Positions 42,535 through 51,638 are shown, counted from the stretch's first letter. The stretch is DNA of 64,000 nt from Burkholderia sp. Ax-1719 (GCF_011753055.1 NZ_VWWJ01000024.1:50317-114316); one strand, 5' to 3'. The notes: generated by a model from the sequence alone, not told the origin. A program made the numbers and translations.

Positions 42535-43959
42535 GTGAAATCGTCCGGTGTACGCCAGCATGCTGCCTGGCTCATGTGCGCCGCGCTCGCGGCCGCACCG
42601 CTGTACATGGGGCCTGCCGGGCCCACTGCCGCGCTTGCGCAGAGCGCGGCGCATCTCTCCAACCAGCAACTCGATTCCCTCACCGCGCCCGTCGCGCTGT
42701 ATCCCGACGCCTTGCTCGCGCAGGTGCTCATGGCGGCCACGTTCCCGCAGGACGTGCAGTCCGCGGCCGCATGGTCCAAGGCCAATCCCAAGCTTCAGGG
42801 CGACGACGCCGTCAAGGCGGTTGCCTCGCAGCCCTGGGACCCGAGCGTGCAATCGCTGGTTGCGTTTCCGCAGGTGTTGGCCACGATGTCGTCCAAGCCC
42901 GACTGGGTCACGCAGATCGGCAATGCGTTTCTTGCGCAACCGAACGATGTGATGGATTCCGTGCAACGTCTGCGCGCGCAGGCGCAGAAGGCCGGCAATC
43001 TCAAGTCGAACGAGCAGCAGAAGGTCGTGGTGCAACCCGCATCCAGCACCACCACCACGCAGACCATCGTGATCGAGCCGGCCAATCCGCAGGTGGTCTA
43101 TGTGCCGACCTACAACCCCACGGTGGTCTATGGCACGTGGCCGTATCCGGCCTATCCGCCGGTGTACATGCCGCCGCCTCCGGGCTATGCGATCGCCGCG
43201 GGTTTCGTGAGCGGGCTCGCCTTCGGCGCGGGTGTGGCGGTGGCCAATTCGTTGTGGGGCGGTTTCGGTTGGGGTACGCATGACGTCAACATCAACGTCA
43301 ACCGCTACAACAATATCAACGTCAACAACCGCATCAACACCAACGGCTCCACTGCTAACTGGAATCGCAACACCAATGTGGAGCGTCGCCAGAACTTCAA
43401 TCAGAACTTGAACAACGCGAACCTGAATGGTCAGCGCAACCAGTTTCGCGGTTACGACCAGTCGCGTCAGCAGGCCGCGCAGACCTTGCAGAACCGCACC
43501 GGCCAGAACATGAACGGCAACGCCAGCCAGCGACTAAACGATATCCAGCACGGCGGTACGCGGCCCGGCGCGGGCGCCCCTGGTGCGAACGGTACGCAGA
43601 ACGCCAATCGCGGCAACGAACTCAACAATCGTGCCCAAAACGGCAACCGCCAGAATGAACTCAACAATCGCACGCAGAACGGCAACCGCCAGAACGAACT
43701 GAACAACCGCGCGCAGAACGCCAACCGGCAGAGCGACCTCAATAACCGTGCACAGAGCGCCAATCGCGACAACGCGTTGCGTGGCGCTGGCGATGGCGGC
43801 GGAGCGCGTGCCGATATGCAGCGCGGCCAGCAAAGCCGTGAGGCCTTCCAGAACCGTGGTGGCGGCGGTGGTGGTGGATTTGGCGGCGGAGGCGGCGGAG
43901 GCGGCGGCGGTCGCCTGGGTGGTGGTGGCGGTGGCGAACGCCACTTTGGCCGTCGTTGA
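42535..43959 (+). CDS. DUF3300 exported protein with Asn/Gln-rich repeats and glycine-rich tail
   Basis: A 474-residue protein. GTG start with AGGAGG. Signal peptide to about residue 36 (A-L-A-Q-S). The DUF3300 region (about 40-200) shows L-T-A-P-V-A-L-Y-P-D-A-L-L-A-Q-V-L-M-A, P-W-D-P-S-V-Q and I-E-P-A-N-P-Q-V-V-Y-V-P-T-Y. A hydrophobic segment follows (about 220-240). The last 230 residues are low complexity, including four 13-residue repeats N-E-L-N-N-R-A-Q-N-G-N-R-Q (361-412) and a polyglycine C-terminus. The next gene is DUF2950, its regular neighbour. The function of both families is unknown; a cell-surface or periplasmic role is likely. Confidence 0.88.
   Translation: MKSSGVRQHAAWLMCAALAAAPLYMGPAGPTAALAQSAAHLSNQQLDSLTAPVALYPDALLAQVLMAATFPQDVQSAAAWSKANPKLQGDDAVKAVASQPWDPSVQSLVAFPQVLATMSSKPDWVTQIGNAFLAQPNDVMDSVQRLRAQAQKAGNLKSNEQQKVVVQPASSTTTTQTIVIEPANPQVVYVPTYNPTVVYGTWPYPAYPPVYMPPPPGYAIAAGFVSGLAFGAGVAVANSLWGGFGWGTHDVNINVNRYNNINVNNRINTNGSTANWNRNTNVERRQNFNQNLNNANLNGQRNQFRGYDQSRQQAAQTLQNRTGQNMNGNASQRLNDIQHGGTRPGAGAPGANGTQNANRGNELNNRAQNGNRQNELNNRTQNGNRQNELNNRAQNANRQSDLNNRAQSANRDNALRGAGDGGGARADMQRGQQSREAFQNRGGGGGGGFGGGGGGGGGGRLGGGGGGERHFGRR
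43615..43770 (+). repeat. Four tandem 39-bp repeats inside the DUF3300 gene
   Basis: The units encode N-E-L-N-N-R-A-Q-N-G-N-R-Q with small changes (the last is S-D-L-N-N-R-A-Q-S-A-N-R-D). The number of units could vary between strains by slippage without breaking the frame. Confidence 0.85.
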
Positions 43960-43979
43960 ATATCTATAGGAGTCTCGCG

Positions 43980-44939
43980 ATGATCCGTACTCACGCACGC
44001 CGCCCGTCGCAAGGCGCGCGGCCTGCCGGGCTCGCCCGGCTCAGCGCGGCGCTGGCATTCGCGCTGTTCGCCGCGCCCGCCTTGCTGGCTGTCCCCGGAG
44101 CGGGCGCGGCCTCGGCGCAGGCCGTGTATCCCACGCCCGATGCCGCAGCCCAGGCCTTCACCGACGCGCTCTCCAGCAACGACCACGAAGCGATGAAGCA
44201 CGTGCTCGGCAGCAACTTCCAGCAGTTCATCCCCACGCAGAACATCGGCGAGGATGACATCAACGACTTCCTTGGCGCGTGGGCGCAAGGCCATCAGATC
44301 GTGCCCGACACCACGCCCGTCGCAGGCAAGGCCAGCGCGCATCTGACCGTGGGCGACAGCGGCTGGACGCTGCCGGTCCCGTTGGTGCAAAGCGGCAGCG
44401 GCTGGCGCTTCGACCCGCGTGAAGGCGGGATCGAAGTGCTCACGCGGCGCATCGGCCGCAATGAGCGCGCGGCCATGCTTTCGTCGCTGGCCTATGTCGA
44501 TGCGCAGAACGACTACCGCAAGCTCACGCAGCACTACGCCCAGCGCATCGTGAGCACGCCCGGGACGCATGACGGCCTGTACTGGCCAGTTGGCCCCGGC
44601 GAGGACGAAAGCCCGCTTGGCCCGCTCGCGGAAACCATGCCGAACAATTCGAAGATCACGCCGCAGGAGGGCTACCACGGCTACCACTTCCGCATTCTCA
44701 CGGCGCAGGGCGCGCATGCGGATGGCGGTGCGCGCAGCTATCTGGAAGGTGGGCAGTTGACCCATGGTTTCGCACTGGTGGCCTGGCCGGCACAATACGG
44801 CAAGACGGGCGTGATGAGCTTTATCGTCAATCAGGACGGCAAGCTCTACCAGAAGAACCTTGGGCCGAACGGCGCGAAAGCGGCCGCCGCGCTCAAGAGC
44901 TTCGATCCCGATCCCTCATGGCAAGCCACGGCGCCCTGA
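43980..44939 (+). CDS. DUF2950 exported protein
   Basis: A 319-residue protein starting at ATG with TAGGAG before it. Signal peptide to about residue 48 (A-S-A-Q). The mature protein has the DUF2950 features: F-D-P-R-E-G near the middle, Y-V-D-A-Q-N-D-Y, P-G-T-H-D-G-L-Y-W-P and G-Y-H-G-Y-H-F-R-I-L. It starts 20 bases after the DUF3300 stop in the same operon, followed by two hairpins. Role unknown. Confidence 0.9.
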   Translation: MIRTHARRPSQGARPAGLARLSAALAFALFAAPALLAVPGAGAASAQAVYPTPDAAAQAFTDALSSNDHEAMKHVLGSNFQQFIPTQNIGEDDINDFLGAWAQGHQIVPDTTPVAGKASAHLTVGDSGWTLPVPLVQSGSGWRFDPREGGIEVLTRRIGRNERAAMLSSLAYVDAQNDYRKLTQHYAQRIVSTPGTHDGLYWPVGPGEDESPLGPLAETMPNNSKITPQEGYHGYHFRILTAQGAHADGGARSYLEGGQLTHGFALVAWPAQYGKTGVMSFIVNQDGKLYQKNLGPNGAKAAAALKSFDPDPSWQATAP

Positions 44940-44947
44940 GCCTCCAG

Positions 44948-44986
44948 TGCAAGCGCGCCGTGTAGTGCGTACACGGCGCGCTTGCA
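44948..44986 (+). repeat. 17-bp perfect inverted repeat after the DUF2950 gene
   Basis: TGCAAGCGCGCCGTGTA and its exact reverse complement flank a 5-nt loop, starting 8 bases after the DUF2950 stop. The stem is far longer than an ordinary terminator and lacks a following T run. Confidence 0.7.
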
Positions 44987-45015
44987 GCTAATTCACGCTG
45001 TGCACGTATTCACGC

Positions 45016-45043
45016 AGGCGCCTTCGGGCGCCTTTCTCTTTTT
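45016..45043 (+). terminator. Rho-independent terminator of the DUF3300-DUF2950 operon
   Basis: AGGCGCC-TTCG-GGCGCCT is a UUCG-type tetraloop hairpin followed by TTCTCTTTTT. Confidence 0.8.
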
Positions 45044-45261
45044 GCGCGATCGGCTTCGATTCCGTCGCCGCTGCACAGGTTTGCGACGCTTGAGCGCTCT
45101 TATCTTGTAAATCGGGCACAATCGGCTGGAAGTGGGGGCTGACGGCGCGCAGCCGCCTCCATTTCGCGGCTGGGGAGAGGGTGAAAGCGAGGCCGGATCG
45201 ACGCCGGGCACGTCGCTTGCTGTATCCCTCCGCAAACTCTTATTCGTGTGGAGAAAACGAC

Positions 45262-45849
45262 ATGCAACGACGCAACTTCATGCTTTCGGCAGCCGTAGCG
45301 CTTGCCTCCGGCGGTATGGCGCTCGCAGGCTGCACCACTACGCCGGGCAACACCTCCAACGCCTCGACGGATATGTCGAAGCGCCAGTCGATCGACGCCA
45401 ATGTCGACGACGCGATGACGAAGCTGTATTCGACCGTCAAGGGCTCGCGCGAGCTGGTTGCCAAGTCGCGCGGCGTGCTCGTGTTCCCGTCGGTGCTGCA
45501 GGCGGGCTTTATCGTCGGCGCGCAGTACGGCGAAGGCTCGCTGCGCGTGGGCGGCGCAACGACCGGCTACTACAGCACGGTGTCTGGCTCGTTCGGCCTG
45601 CAGGCCGGTGCGCAGTCGAAGGCCATCATCTTCTGCTTCATGACCCAGGACTCGCTGGACAAATTCCGCAACACCGACGGCTGGGCAGCGGGCGCGGACG
45701 CCTCGGTCGCGCTCGTGACGGTTGGCGCGAACGGCGCGGTCGATACCAACACGGCAACGCACCCGGTCGAAGTCTTCGTGATGACCAACGCCGGCCTGAT
45801 GGCGGACGTCTCGCTCGCGGGCACGAAGGTTACGCGTTTGAAGATCTGA
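45262..45849 (+). CDS. SYLF/YSC84-domain lipoprotein
   Basis: A 195-residue lipoprotein with lipobox L-A-G-C (C24) after a signal with an R-R start. The SYLF domain follows: S-R-G-V-L-V-F-P, then G-A-Q-Y-G-E-G-S-L, then S-F-G-L-Q-A-G-A-Q, then a C-terminal V-S-L-A-G-T-K-V-T-R. The ATG at 45262 has GTGGAG before it. Family members bind lipids and occur in bacteria as small outer-membrane or periplasmic lipoproteins with poorly known roles. It is monocistronic with its own terminator. Confidence 0.9.
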   Translation: MQRRNFMLSAAVALASGGMALAGCTTTPGNTSNASTDMSKRQSIDANVDDAMTKLYSTVKGSRELVAKSRGVLVFPSVLQAGFIVGAQYGEGSLRVGGATTGYYSTVSGSFGLQAGAQSKAIIFCFMTQDSLDKFRNTDGWAAGADASVALVTVGANGAVDTNTATHPVEVFVMTNAGLMADVSLAGTKVTRLKI

Positions 45850-45886
45850 TCGGTTTGGGCGTAGCCTGAAAACCGGGTAGTGAAAG

Positions 45887-45925
45887 AGGGCAAGGCCGTA
45901 TGGGCTTTGCCCTTTCTATTTGTGC
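45887..45925 (+). terminator. Terminator after the SYLF lipoprotein gene
   Basis: AGGGCAAGGCC pairs with GGCTTTGCCCT (11 bp, one G-T pair) and is followed by TTCTATTTG. Confidence 0.7.
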
Positions 45926-46178
45926 TTGCATCAAGCCTGAGCGCGATCAAACTCGACGCCGTCATGGCAGTCGATAATCGATAAATTGCCTGGCATGCCT
46001 ATCTTGTTTCCTTGCTGACAAAGCAAATCCTGCGATCAGGCGCCGCTGCACGGGCAGCTTTTTCACTTCCCATCGCAATCGCAGAGCTTCCCGGACCCGG
46101 CGCACACTCATGTTAGGATCGACTGGAAAATCATCAAGCAATGGCAACCCGAATATTGGCTTGCCTGGCACTCACGAC
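45926..46178. other. Intergenic region upstream of the unknown membrane protein
   Basis: No supported gene. A leftward open frame (45962-46171) has no ribosome site and no family features. The region is not especially AT-rich and shows no clear promoter. Confidence 0.45.
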
Positions 46179-47069
46179 ATGAGCAACCACGAGCGCTTCA
46201 ACGTTGTCTATGACGGCCCCGCACTGGCGGAGCATCGCATGGACGTGCGCGACCTGGCTCCGGCGTTGGTCGCAATGGCCGATCTGTTCACTGCCGCCAA
46301 CCGCGTACTCAATGGCGAGGCCGCGGATGTGCGCGTCGAAGTGAAGGGCAGCTTTCGCGCCGGGTCGTTCAATATCGAGCTGATCTTCGTCCAGCAGTTT
46401 CTTTCGCAACTGCGCGATATGTTCGCGGGGAGCAGCGCGACTGCTGTCGCCAACGCATGGACCATACTCGGCGTGCTGGGCTGCGTCGGCGGAGGCGGTG
46501 TCATCGGCTTGTTGCGCGCGCTGCGTGGGCGTCGCGTGCACCGCGTCGAACCCGCAGGCGAAAACGTGCGTATCTGGATTACCGATACCGAATCTATCGA
46601 GGTCGAGAATCAGGTCGTGCGGCTCTGGCGCAGCCAAAGCGTGCGCGTTGCGCTTCAGAAAACGCTGTCTCCGCTCGCGCGCGAGGGCATCACCAGCTTT
46701 GGCATTGTTCGCGACGAGCAAATCGAACTTGCAATCGACGATGCAGAATTGCCGGTTTTCGAAGCGTCGATGAGCGAAGGAGAGGTGGTGACCGATCACG
46801 TCGTGCGCAAAGTGCTCTTGATCGAATCGGTCGTGTTCAAGGACGGCAACAAATGGCGGGTTCACGACGGGCAGTACCCGTTTTTTGCTTCGCTTGAGGA
46901 CGAAGCATTTCTGGCCCGGATCAATGCGGGCGAGCGCTTCGGAAAGGGGGATGTGCTCGTGGTTGATCTACGGCAGATTCAAACCGTGGATGCGGGCGCG
47001 TTGAAGACCGACAACCATATCGTCAAGGTCTTCGAGCATCGCGCACCGCTCCAGCAAAGCCTTCTCTAG
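46179..47069 (+). CDS. Unknown protein with a central membrane segment
   Basis: A 296-residue protein that I do not recognise. Residues 1-85 are a mixed alpha/beta region with a V-E-V-K-G-S-F-R-A-G-S-F motif. Residues 90-115 contain a hydrophobic glycine-rich membrane segment (W-T-I-L-G-V-L-G-C-V-G-G-G-G-V-I-G). Residues 120-296 are a soluble, mostly beta C-terminal region. The ATG at 46179 lacks a good ribosome site, and an ATG 23 codons earlier (46110) is possible. It stands alone between a terminator and a convergent gene. Confidence 0.6.
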   Translation: MSNHERFNVVYDGPALAEHRMDVRDLAPALVAMADLFTAANRVLNGEAADVRVEVKGSFRAGSFNIELIFVQQFLSQLRDMFAGSSATAVANAWTILGVLGCVGGGGVIGLLRALRGRRVHRVEPAGENVRIWITDTESIEVENQVVRLWRSQSVRVALQKTLSPLAREGITSFGIVRDEQIELAIDDAELPVFEASMSEGEVVTDHVVRKVLLIESVVFKDGNKWRVHDGQYPFFASLEDEAFLARINAGERFGKGDVLVVDLRQIQTVDAGALKTDNHIVKVFEHRAPLQQSLL

Positions 47070-47088
47070 CGCTGTCTCGGGATGCTGC

Positions 47089-48315
47089 TTAGCACCCCGT
47101 ATTCTTCACCCGCTCCACTTCCAGCCCGAACATCGGGCGCAGACGCGTGCCGACAACATTCCCCGCGAAAGCGCACACGAGCCACAGCCAGCCGTGCAGG
47201 CTGCCCGACACAATCCCGCTGAAATACGCGCCGATATTGCAGCCATACGCGAGCCGCGCGCCATAGCCCAGCAGTAGCCCGCCGATCATCGCCGCCACCA
47301 GCGAGCGCAGCGGAATGCGCCAGACCGGCGCGTAACGTCCCGCAAGCGAGGCGGCGGCCATTGCGCCCAGCACGATGCCGATATCCATCACCGTGGTGAC
47401 GTCGTGGCTGGCGGGCGCGGCGAGCGCGGCCGCGTTCGGGCCGGCCATCCAGTATTTCCAGCTCGCCACGTCGACGCCGAGCGCGGCGAAGCCCTTGGCG
47501 CCCCACAGCGCGAACGCCGAGGTTACGCCCCACGGTCGGCCCGACAGCGCGAGCGTCGCGAAGTTGAGTACGGCAAGCGCGACGGCGCCGGCCAGCAGCG
47601 GCCACGGACCATGCAGCCACGGCGAGGCATGCGGCGCGCGTTCCGGCTGATTGACGAGGCGGCCATGGCGGCGCTTTTCGATCGCCACGGTCAGCGCGGC
47701 AATCGCCGCGAACACCGCAAGGTTGAGCACGATCGCGGGCGCAACGCCGAGCGCGTTGACGAGCGAGAGCGGCTTGAGTTGCGGCATCGACGTCCAGAAC
47801 GGCATGTGCGCAGTCGCGACCACCGATCCGATCACGAACGCGATCAGCGTAACGACCATGCGCGTGCTGCCGCCGCCCACGGTATAGAGCGTGCCCGAGG
47901 CGCAACCGCCGCCCAGTTGCATGCCGATGCCGAAGACAAACGCGCCGACGATCACCGACGTCCCGGCGGGCGACACCAGCCCCACCACCGGATGGCCGAA
48001 CAGCGATCCCGCCGAAAGCGCCGGGAAGAACAGCAGCACGCCGATGGCGAGCATGAGCATCTGCGCGCGCAAGCCCGCGCCGCGACCATCGGCGATAAAC
48101 ACGCGCCACGCCGACGTAAAGCCGAACGCCGCGTGATAGAGCGTCATGCCGAGCAGCGCGCCGACCACATAGAGCGCGGCCTGACGGGCGCTGACCGTCT
48201 GCGCCAGATAGACGGCGCCGAGCGCCACGAGCAGCAGCGCCAGGGCAAGCGACTTCGGATTGATGGAGTCGAGGCGGCGCGGCGCGCGCGCCAGCGGCGA
48301 GGAGAGGTCGGACAT
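47089..48315 (-). CDS. YeeE/YedE family transporter (TsuA-like)
   Basis: A 408-residue membrane protein with about ten helices in two repeats. The conserved cysteine motifs of the family are present: G-G-G-C-A-S-G-T-L-Y in the first half and A-Y-G-C-N-I-G-A-Y-F-S-G in the second. In the related protein TsuA these line the path for thiosulfate. The role in sulfur compound uptake is therefore probable, but no TusA or sulfurtransferase gene is adjacent. It converges with the unknown gene at 46179 and is divergent from a chemoreceptor gene. Confidence 0.9.
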   Translation of the reverse strand: MSDLSSPLARAPRRLDSINPKSLALALLLVALGAVYLAQTVSARQAALYVVGALLGMTLYHAAFGFTSAWRVFIADGRGAGLRAQMLMLAIGVLLFFPALSAGSLFGHPVVGLVSPAGTSVIVGAFVFGIGMQLGGGCASGTLYTVGGGSTRMVVTLIAFVIGSVVATAHMPFWTSMPQLKPLSLVNALGVAPAIVLNLAVFAAIAALTVAIEKRRHGRLVNQPERAPHASPWLHGPWPLLAGAVALAVLNFATLALSGRPWGVTSAFALWGAKGFAALGVDVASWKYWMAGPNAAALAAPASHDVTTVMDIGIVLGAMAAASLAGRYAPVWRIPLRSLVAAMIGGLLLGYGARLAYGCNIGAYFSGIVSGSLHGWLWLVCAFAGNVVGTRLRPMFGLEVERVKNTGC

Positions 48316-48636
48316 GATGGGAGCAGGCGAAAGCGCGGCGTGATGACGAAAAAGGGCGAAAAACCTGCCAAAAGTCGTCGAAAAGGCCGCTCAGGTCAAC
48401 AAATGAAAGGAAAACGATAGCACGAAACGCATATCGCCTTACCCGGCTACCCGTGTCGCTCTCATGGATATCCCCTATGCGCCCGCGCCGCGCGCCTGCC
48501 GATAGGACGAGTCGAAGAGCACGAATGCGCAACATAAGAAGTCACACAAATAGACGCAAAAGACGCAAAAAAGCAGACGCAAAAAGCGACGCCCACCAAA
48601 GCGATCGCGGACCTATACGCCAGGAGACCGGACCAC
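48316..48636. other. Divergent region between the YeeE gene and the chemoreceptor
   Basis: 321 bases without a gene. It holds a tandem repeat of AGACGCAAA (48552-48583) and a GCCGATAG (48498-48505) resembling a sigma-28 -10 box, but with no matching -35. Confidence 0.5.
48552..48583 (+). repeat. Three copies of AGACGCAAA upstream of the chemoreceptor gene
   Basis: Two copies are directly adjacent (48552-48560 and 48561-48569) and one follows after 5 bases (48575-48583). It is possibly slippage-derived or a binding-site array. Confidence 0.5.
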
Positions 48637-50256
48637 ATGCTCAGGAACATCACGATTCGCGGAGGGCTCACCCTCGTCATCGGCATCTTTGTCGCCTTTT
48701 TGCTGGTCGTGATTGGCGTGGCCTATGGCGCGCTGAAACTGACCAACGAAAGCCTGCTCGACACCCAGCGCAGCGCGCAGTCGCTCGCTGCGCTCAAGAC
48801 CAGTTCCGAGCGGCTCCTGCAGGTGCGTCTCGCGCTGGGCGGCTACGAGACGCTTTTCAGCGTGGGCAAGTCCACCGAGGGCATGCTCGACCAGGCGCAC
48901 AAGATCCTCGCCGATTCGAACAAGGATTTCGCGACCTACAGCGCCGGCCCGTTCGCCGATAACGACGAGGCGCGCCTCGCGCAGACCGTGGCGCAGGCGC
49001 GCACGGCGCTGGTCGAGCAGGCGCTCGAACCCGAGTACAAGGCGCTCGTCGACAACGACTTCAACACCTTCCGCACCATCCAGGGCGAAACCGCCGACCG
49101 CTATTACGGCACCTACGCGAAGGCCATCGACGCGCTGGAAGACTGGCAGGAGGCGCGCGAGCAGCGCAATGCCGAAACCGCGGCGACGCGCTTTCGTCTC
49201 TCGCTCATCGTGTTCGGCGTGATTGGCGCGGTGGGCGTGGCAATCGGTCTGATCGCGCGCAGCGGGCTGGCGGCGGCGGTGGTCAAGCCCGTCGATACGG
49301 CGATTCGCCACTTCCAGCGCATCGCTGCCGGCGACCTGACCGTGGATGTGCGCGTGCGCTCGAGTAACGAAATGGGCCAACTGCTCGGCGCGCTGGCGCA
49401 GATGCGCGAAGCGCTGATCGGCACGGTCGCGCGCGTGCGCGGCAGCACGCAGGAGATCACGTTGGGCGCCAATCAGATCGCGGCAGGCAATGTCGATCTG
49501 TCGAGCCGCACGTCGCAGCAGGCGGCGGCGTTGCAGGAAACTGCCGCGAGCCTTGAGCAGCTTTCGGCGGCGGTGCGCCAGAACACGGCGGGCGCGCAGG
49601 AGGCGAGCGGCCTTGCGCAGGGTGCGCTGAGCACCGTTTCACGCGGCGCGGACGTGGTCGCGCGCGTGAACGAGACGATGAACGATATCTCGACGTCGTC
49701 GCGCAAGGTCGAGGAGATCACCGGCATCATCGAGGGCATCGCGTTCCAGACCAATATTCTTGCGCTCAACGCGGCTGTCGAGGCGGCGCGTGCGGGCGAG
49801 GAAGGGCGCGGCTTCGCGGTGGTCGCGCAGGAAGTGCGCAGCCTCGCGCAGCGCTCGGGGACGGCGGCCAAGGAGATCAAGGAACTGATCGCCGCGTCGG
49901 TGGCGACGGTGGGTACGGGCGCGCGTCTGGTCGAGGAGGCGCGTCACACGATGGGCGAGGCGCGCGACGCCGTTGCGCGCGTGAGCCACATCATGGGCGA
50001 AATTACGGCGGCCACGCACGAACAGAGCGACGGCATCGAGCAGGTCAATCGCGCAGTCGCGCAGATCGACGAAGTCACGCAGCGCAACGCGGCGCTGGTG
50101 GAGGAAGCGGCGGCTTCGGCGCAGTCGCTGGAATCGCAGGCCGACGCGCTGCGCGAAGCCGTTTCCGTGTTCCATCTGGCCGATGGCGCGGCCGCACGTG
50201 CAGCGGCGCATGGCGAGCGCGAAGCCGCTCGTGTGGGCGCGCTCGCCTTAACCTGA
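48637..50256 (+). CDS. Methyl-accepting chemotaxis protein
   Basis: A 539-residue receptor. First membrane helix about 10-32, periplasmic four-helix-type ligand domain to about 185, second helix about 187-212, HAMP, then the cytoplasmic hairpin with I-A-F-Q-T-N-I-L-A-L-N-A-A-V-E-A-A-R-A-G-E-E-G-R-G. The C-terminus lacks the CheR-docking pentapeptide. AGGAG precedes the ATG. It is followed by an isolated D-amino acid dehydrogenase. The ligand is unknown. Confidence 0.93.
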   Translation: MLRNITIRGGLTLVIGIFVAFLLVVIGVAYGALKLTNESLLDTQRSAQSLAALKTSSERLLQVRLALGGYETLFSVGKSTEGMLDQAHKILADSNKDFATYSAGPFADNDEARLAQTVAQARTALVEQALEPEYKALVDNDFNTFRTIQGETADRYYGTYAKAIDALEDWQEAREQRNAETAATRFRLSLIVFGVIGAVGVAIGLIARSGLAAAVVKPVDTAIRHFQRIAAGDLTVDVRVRSSNEMGQLLGALAQMREALIGTVARVRGSTQEITLGANQIAAGNVDLSSRTSQQAAALQETAASLEQLSAAVRQNTAGAQEASGLAQGALSTVSRGADVVARVNETMNDISTSSRKVEEITGIIEGIAFQTNILALNAAVEAARAGEEGRGFAVVAQEVRSLAQRSGTAAKEIKELIAASVATVGTGARLVEEARHTMGEARDAVARVSHIMGEITAATHEQSDGIEQVNRAVAQIDEVTQRNAALVEEAAASAQSLESQADALREAVSVFHLADGAAARAAAHGEREAARVGALALT

Positions 50257-50343
50257 GGTTATATCCCCCGTTCGATTCGCAATTGAGTTCCTTTTTTTGC
50301 CCGGCGAGACTGGAAGGAACATAGAAAGCGGAAACAACGGGAT

Positions 50344-51591
50344 ATGCGAATTTGCGTGCTGGGCGGCGGGGTGATCGGGGTCACGACCGCGTATTTTCTT
50401 GCCCGCGATGGACATCAGGTGACGCTCGTGGAGCGTCACGCCAACGTGGCGCAGGAGACCAGCCACGCCAACGGCGGCCAGTTGAGCTACAACTATGTGG
50501 CGCCGCTGGCCGACCCCTCGGTGCTGCCGAAACTGCCGCAATGGCTCTTCTCGCGCGACGCCGCGCTGCGCTTCGTGCCGCGGCTGGATCTACGTCAATG
50601 GCACTGGTGCGCGGCTTTTCTGCGAGCCTGCACGCACGCGCGCAGCCGCGCCACCACGGCGGAATTGCTTGGCCTGGGCTTTCTGAGCCAGCGTCTCATG
50701 CATGAAATCGTTGCGCGCGAAACCATCAAATTCGACTATGTGCGCAATGGCAAGCTCGTGGTGTTTCGCGATCGGGATGGCTTCGAAGGGGCGCGCCGCC
50801 AGGCTGACTATCAGGCTCAACTGGGCTGCGAGCAACATGCGCTAGATGGCGCGGCGTGCGTCGCGCTCGAACCGGCGCTGGCGCATATCGGCGGCGACAT
50901 CGCGGGCGGCATTCACACGCCAGGCGAAGAAGCCGGTGATTGCGACAGCTTCACGCGCGGCCTTGCACGCGCGGCTCAGCGCGACGGCGTGGATGTGCGT
51001 GTCGCCACGGAGTTTTCCGGACTGCGAACGAAAGGCGAGACAGTCGAAGCCGCAGTGACCTCAGCGGGCGAAATCGAGGCCGATGCTTTCGTCGTCTGTC
51101 TGGGCATGCAGAGCCAGCCCTTGCTGAATTCGCTCGGTGTGCGCGTGCCCATGTATCCGCTCAAGGGCTACAGCCTCACGCTGCCGGCGGCGCAAGGCCA
51201 GGGCGCACCGCTTCTCTCCGTCACCGACGCGCATCACAAGGTGGTCTACGCGCCGCTCGGTGAGCGTCTGCGTATCGCGGGCATGGTCGACCTCACAGGC
51301 ATGAGCGCGCAGGCCGATCAGGCGCGCATTGCCTTGCTCACGCGTCAGGCGCGCGAGACTTTTCCCGATGCGGGCGACTACAGCGCCGCGCAGACGTGGA
51401 CCGGCATGCGGCCCGCCACGCCGGACAGCAAGCCGTTGATCGGCGCAACGCATTTTCGCAATCTCTGGATGAACACAGGGCATGGAGCGCTGGGCTTTAC
51501 GCTCGCCTGCGGCAGTGCCCAGTTGATGGCCGATCTGATCGCTCAACGCGCCTTGCCGCTTAACGGCGATGCATTCGCGCCGAACCGCTGA
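50344..51591 (+). CDS. dadA: D-amino acid dehydrogenase DadA-like
   Basis: A 415-residue FAD flavoprotein that oxidises D-amino acids to keto acids at the membrane. The N-terminal dinucleotide motif V-L-G-G-G-V-I-G-V-T-T-A and the DadA-type T-S-H-A-N-G-G-Q-L-S-Y motif are present. So are Y-P-L-K-G-Y-S-L-T and, near the end, W-T-G-M-R-P-A-T-P-D-S and M-N-T-G-H-G-A-L-G-F-T. It lies upstream of an amino-acid-binding protein gene in the same direction with 47 bases between. No racemase (dadX) is adjacent, so the substrate could differ from D-alanine. Confidence 0.88.
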   Translation: MRICVLGGGVIGVTTAYFLARDGHQVTLVERHANVAQETSHANGGQLSYNYVAPLADPSVLPKLPQWLFSRDAALRFVPRLDLRQWHWCAAFLRACTHARSRATTAELLGLGFLSQRLMHEIVARETIKFDYVRNGKLVVFRDRDGFEGARRQADYQAQLGCEQHALDGAACVALEPALAHIGGDIAGGIHTPGEEAGDCDSFTRGLARAAQRDGVDVRVATEFSGLRTKGETVEAAVTSAGEIEADAFVVCLGMQSQPLLNSLGVRVPMYPLKGYSLTLPAAQGQGAPLLSVTDAHHKVVYAPLGERLRIAGMVDLTGMSAQADQARIALLTRQARETFPDAGDYSAAQTWTGMRPATPDSKPLIGATHFRNLWMNTGHGALGFTLACGSAQLMADLIAQRALPLNGDAFAPNR

Positions 51592-51638
51592 ACGTTTTTC
51601 TCACTTCGTTTTTCACCACACGCTGGGAGTAGAGCACG

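Larger units (their letters stand above)
44940..45261. other. Intergenic region between DUF2950 and the SYLF lipoprotein
   Basis: The region holds a 17-bp perfect inverted repeat (44948-44986) and a T-tailed terminator (45016-45043). The rest, from about 45050, presumably carries the promoter of the SYLF gene. No gene is supported. Confidence 0.6.

Noticed and set aside
43852..43940. Gly-codon-rich repetitive DNA that might look like a repeat array
   Set aside because: It encodes the polyglycine tail of the DUF3300 protein in frame; there are no spacers, so it is not a CRISPR array.
45962..46171. A 69-codon leftward open frame
   Set aside because: It has no ribosome site and no domain, and overlaps the region upstream of the rightward gene at 46179.
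48479..48505. Sigma-28-like GCCGATAG upstream of the chemoreceptor at 48637
   Set aside because: There is no -35 match at the required 11-base spacing.
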